A stretch of DNA of 6,758 nt from CAYMRL01 sp964398985 (GTDB lineage: Bacteria; Deinococcota; Deinococci; Deinococcales; Trueperaceae): positions 1 through 6,758 of the forward strand of contig CAYNOS010000062.1 in the NCBI GenBank assembly GCA_964398985.1, read 5' to 3'. The notes beneath the pieces are model-generated. The model searched no databases. It was not told the origin of the DNA and was given only the letters and a program-made list of their open reading frames with translations. The translations under genes and the position numbers were made by a program. Positions 5,514 to 6,758 of the stretch are shown here, piece by piece (position 1 is the stretch's first letter; every line of letters begins with the position of its first letter).

Positions 5514-6758
5514 CTACGCCTGGTAGGTCCCCGATGTCGTCTGGCCGCCGCGTCCCGTCCAGTCGGTGTGGAAGTGCTCGCCGCGCGGCGCGTCGCTGCG
5601 CTCGTAGGTGTGTGCGCCGAAGAAGTCGCGCTGGGCCTGGATCAGGTTGGCCGGCAGGGTCGCGTGACGGTAGCCGTCGAAGAAAGCGATCGCGGCGCTC
5701 ATCGCCGGCACCGGCACGCCGATCGTGACGGCCCGCGAGACGCTGCGACGCCAGCCCGGCTGGGCACGCGCCAGCTCCGCGGTGAAGAACGGCGCTAGCA
5801 GCAGGTTGACCAGGTCGCCGTCGGCTTCGTAAGCGGCGGCGATGTCGTTCAGGAAGCGCGAGCGGATGATGCACCCGGCGCGCCAGATGCGCGCCACCGC
5901 TCGGTAGTCGAGCCGCCAGCCGAACGCGTTGGCGGCGGCTCTCAGCAGCATGAAGCCTTGCGCGTACGAGGCGATCTTGGAGGCGTAGAGCGCCTGCTCG
6001 AGGTCCTCCTCGAAGTTCGTGGAGCGCGTCTCGTCCTCAGGCGGTCCCGCTAGCACGGCGGAGGCGGCGACTCGCTCGTCCTTCAGAGCGGAGAGGAAGC
6101 GCGCGAACACCGCTTCGCTGATCAACGTCAGCGGGACGCCGAGCTCCAACGCGTCGCTGGCGGTCCACTTGCCGGTGCCCTTCTGACCGGCTGAGTCGAG
6201 GATCTTCTCGACCAGGGGCCGACCATCGGCGTCCTTGTGCTCGAAGATGCGGGCGGTGATGTCGATCAGGTAGCTGTCGAGAACGCCGCGGTTCCAGCGG
6301 GCGAACAGCTCGCCGATCGCGTCGGCATCCAGACCTCCGCCGCTGGCGAGCAGGTGATACGCCTCGGCGATCAGCTGCATGTCGCCGTACTCGATGCCGT
6401 TGTGCACCATCTTCACGAAGTGGCCGGCGCCGTCCTCCCCCAGCCACTCGCAGCACGGTTCGCCTTCGGCCTTGGCCGCGATGTCTTGCAGCAGGTCCTT
6501 GACCAGCGGCCAGGCCTCAGGGTGTCCGCCGGGCATGATGGAGGGCCCGAAACGCGCGCCCTCCTCGCCGCCCGAGACGCCGGCGCCGACGTAGAGGAAC
6601 CCGCCCTCGCGCAGCTCGCGCGCACGCCGTGTCGAGTCGCTGTGGTTCGAGTTGCCGCCGTCGATAATCACGTCGCCGGGTTCGAGCAGCGGCAACAACT
6701 CCGCGATCACCGCGTCCACGACCGCGCCGGCCTTGACCATCAGCATCACCTTGCGCGG
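5514..6758 (-). CDS. gnd: 6-phosphogluconate dehydrogenase, decarboxylating; N terminus beyond the right edge
   Basis: This cytoplasmic enzyme of the oxidative pentose phosphate pathway converts 6-phosphogluconate to ribulose 5-phosphate and CO2 while making NADPH. The window shows 414 residues and the stop. Aligning the catalytic Lys with Lys183 of the sheep enzyme suggests about 67 residues are missing, including the Rossmann GxGxMG loop. Visible hallmarks, counted from the edge: PRKVMLMVKAG (1-11), DVIIDGGNS (29-37), GVSGGEEGAR (60-69, substrate binding), HFVKMVHNGIEYGD (113-126) with catalytic Lys116 and Glu123, the family signature ILDSAGQKGTGKW (186-198), WRAGCIIRSRFL (292-303), and QRDFFGAHTYER (376-387) with the substrate-contacting Arg and His from the partner subunit. 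The C terminus (HTDWTGRGG, then TSGTYQA) is intact. The extended C-terminal domain indicates the long (about 470-residue) homodimeric form, not the short tetrameric YqeC/GndB type. Its ATG-like start is outside the window; the GTG and ATG codons near 6740-6749 are internal. Confidence 0.96.
   Translation of the reverse strand, partial: PRKVMLMVKAGAVVDAVIAELLPLLEPGDVIIDGGNSNHSDSTRRARELREGGFLYVGAGVSGGEEGARFGPSIMPGGHPEAWPLVKDLLQDIAAKAEGEPCCEWLGEDGAGHFVKMVHNGIEYGDMQLIAEAYHLLASGGGLDADAIGELFARWNRGVLDSYLIDITARIFEHKDADGRPLVEKILDSAGQKGTGKWTASDALELGVPLTLISEAVFARFLSALKDERVAASAVLAGPPEDETRSTNFEEDLEQALYASKIASYAQGFMLLRAAANAFGWRLDYRAVARIWRAGCIIRSRFLNDIAAAYEADGDLVNLLLAPFFTAELARAQPGWRRSVSRAVTIGVPVPAMSAAIAFFDGYRHATLPANLIQAQRDFFGAHTYERSDAPRGEHFHTDWTGRGGQTTSGTYQA

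Noticed and set aside
5514..6749. gnd starting inside the window at the GTG or ATG codons near 6740-6749
   Set aside because: The frame stays open to the edge with family-consistent residues (PRK before VMLMVKAG), and the NADP-binding Rossmann fold would be missing from such a start.

Overview
The window is a high-GC bacterial chromosome segment with tightly packed genes, strong AGGAGG-type ribosome binding sites and overlapping operon genes. It holds seven genes in three blocks. The three exported proteins (NosZ, cytochrome c, sulfate-binding protein) all have Sec-type leaders ending in an Ala-Gln dipeptide near the expected cleavage site. That habit, with the high GC and the form of NosZ, loosely suggests a Deinococcota (for example Trueperaceae-like) or Chloroflexota organism. 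This is an inference, not a proven assignment.

Block 1 (1-1374, minus strand) is the start of a nitrous-oxide-respiration operon. A small Sec-exported monoheme cytochrome c (904-1374 plus stop) is followed after 83 bases by the N-terminal third of a clade II (Sec-type) nitrous oxide reductase, nosZ, which runs off the left edge. The cytochrome is well placed to be an electron donor to NosZ in the cell envelope.

A 200-base divergent region (1375-1574) separates block 1 from block 2. It contains a perfect 7-bp inverted repeat directly upstream of the cytochrome ribosome binding site, a second 5-bp dyad, a 10-bp palindrome and a plausible extended -10 element for the plus-strand operon.

Block 2 (1575-5435, plus strand) is a complete sulfate/thiosulfate ABC importer in the order sbp-cysT-cysW-cysA: periplasmic binding protein, two permeases and the ATPase. 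The cysT/cysW and cysW/cysA pairs each overlap by exactly 8 bases, and cysA appears to start with TTG, so the last three genes are probably translationally coupled.

Block 3 (5514-6758, minus strand) is gnd, the decarboxylating 6-phosphogluconate dehydrogenase of the pentose phosphate pathway. It converges on cysA and lacks about 67 N-terminal residues because the window ends.

The gene families are all known; I see no CRISPR array, mobile element, tRNA or rRNA, and no convincing new system. The most noteworthy feature is the head-to-head pairing of a nos operon with a sulfate importer across a short region containing dyad symmetries.
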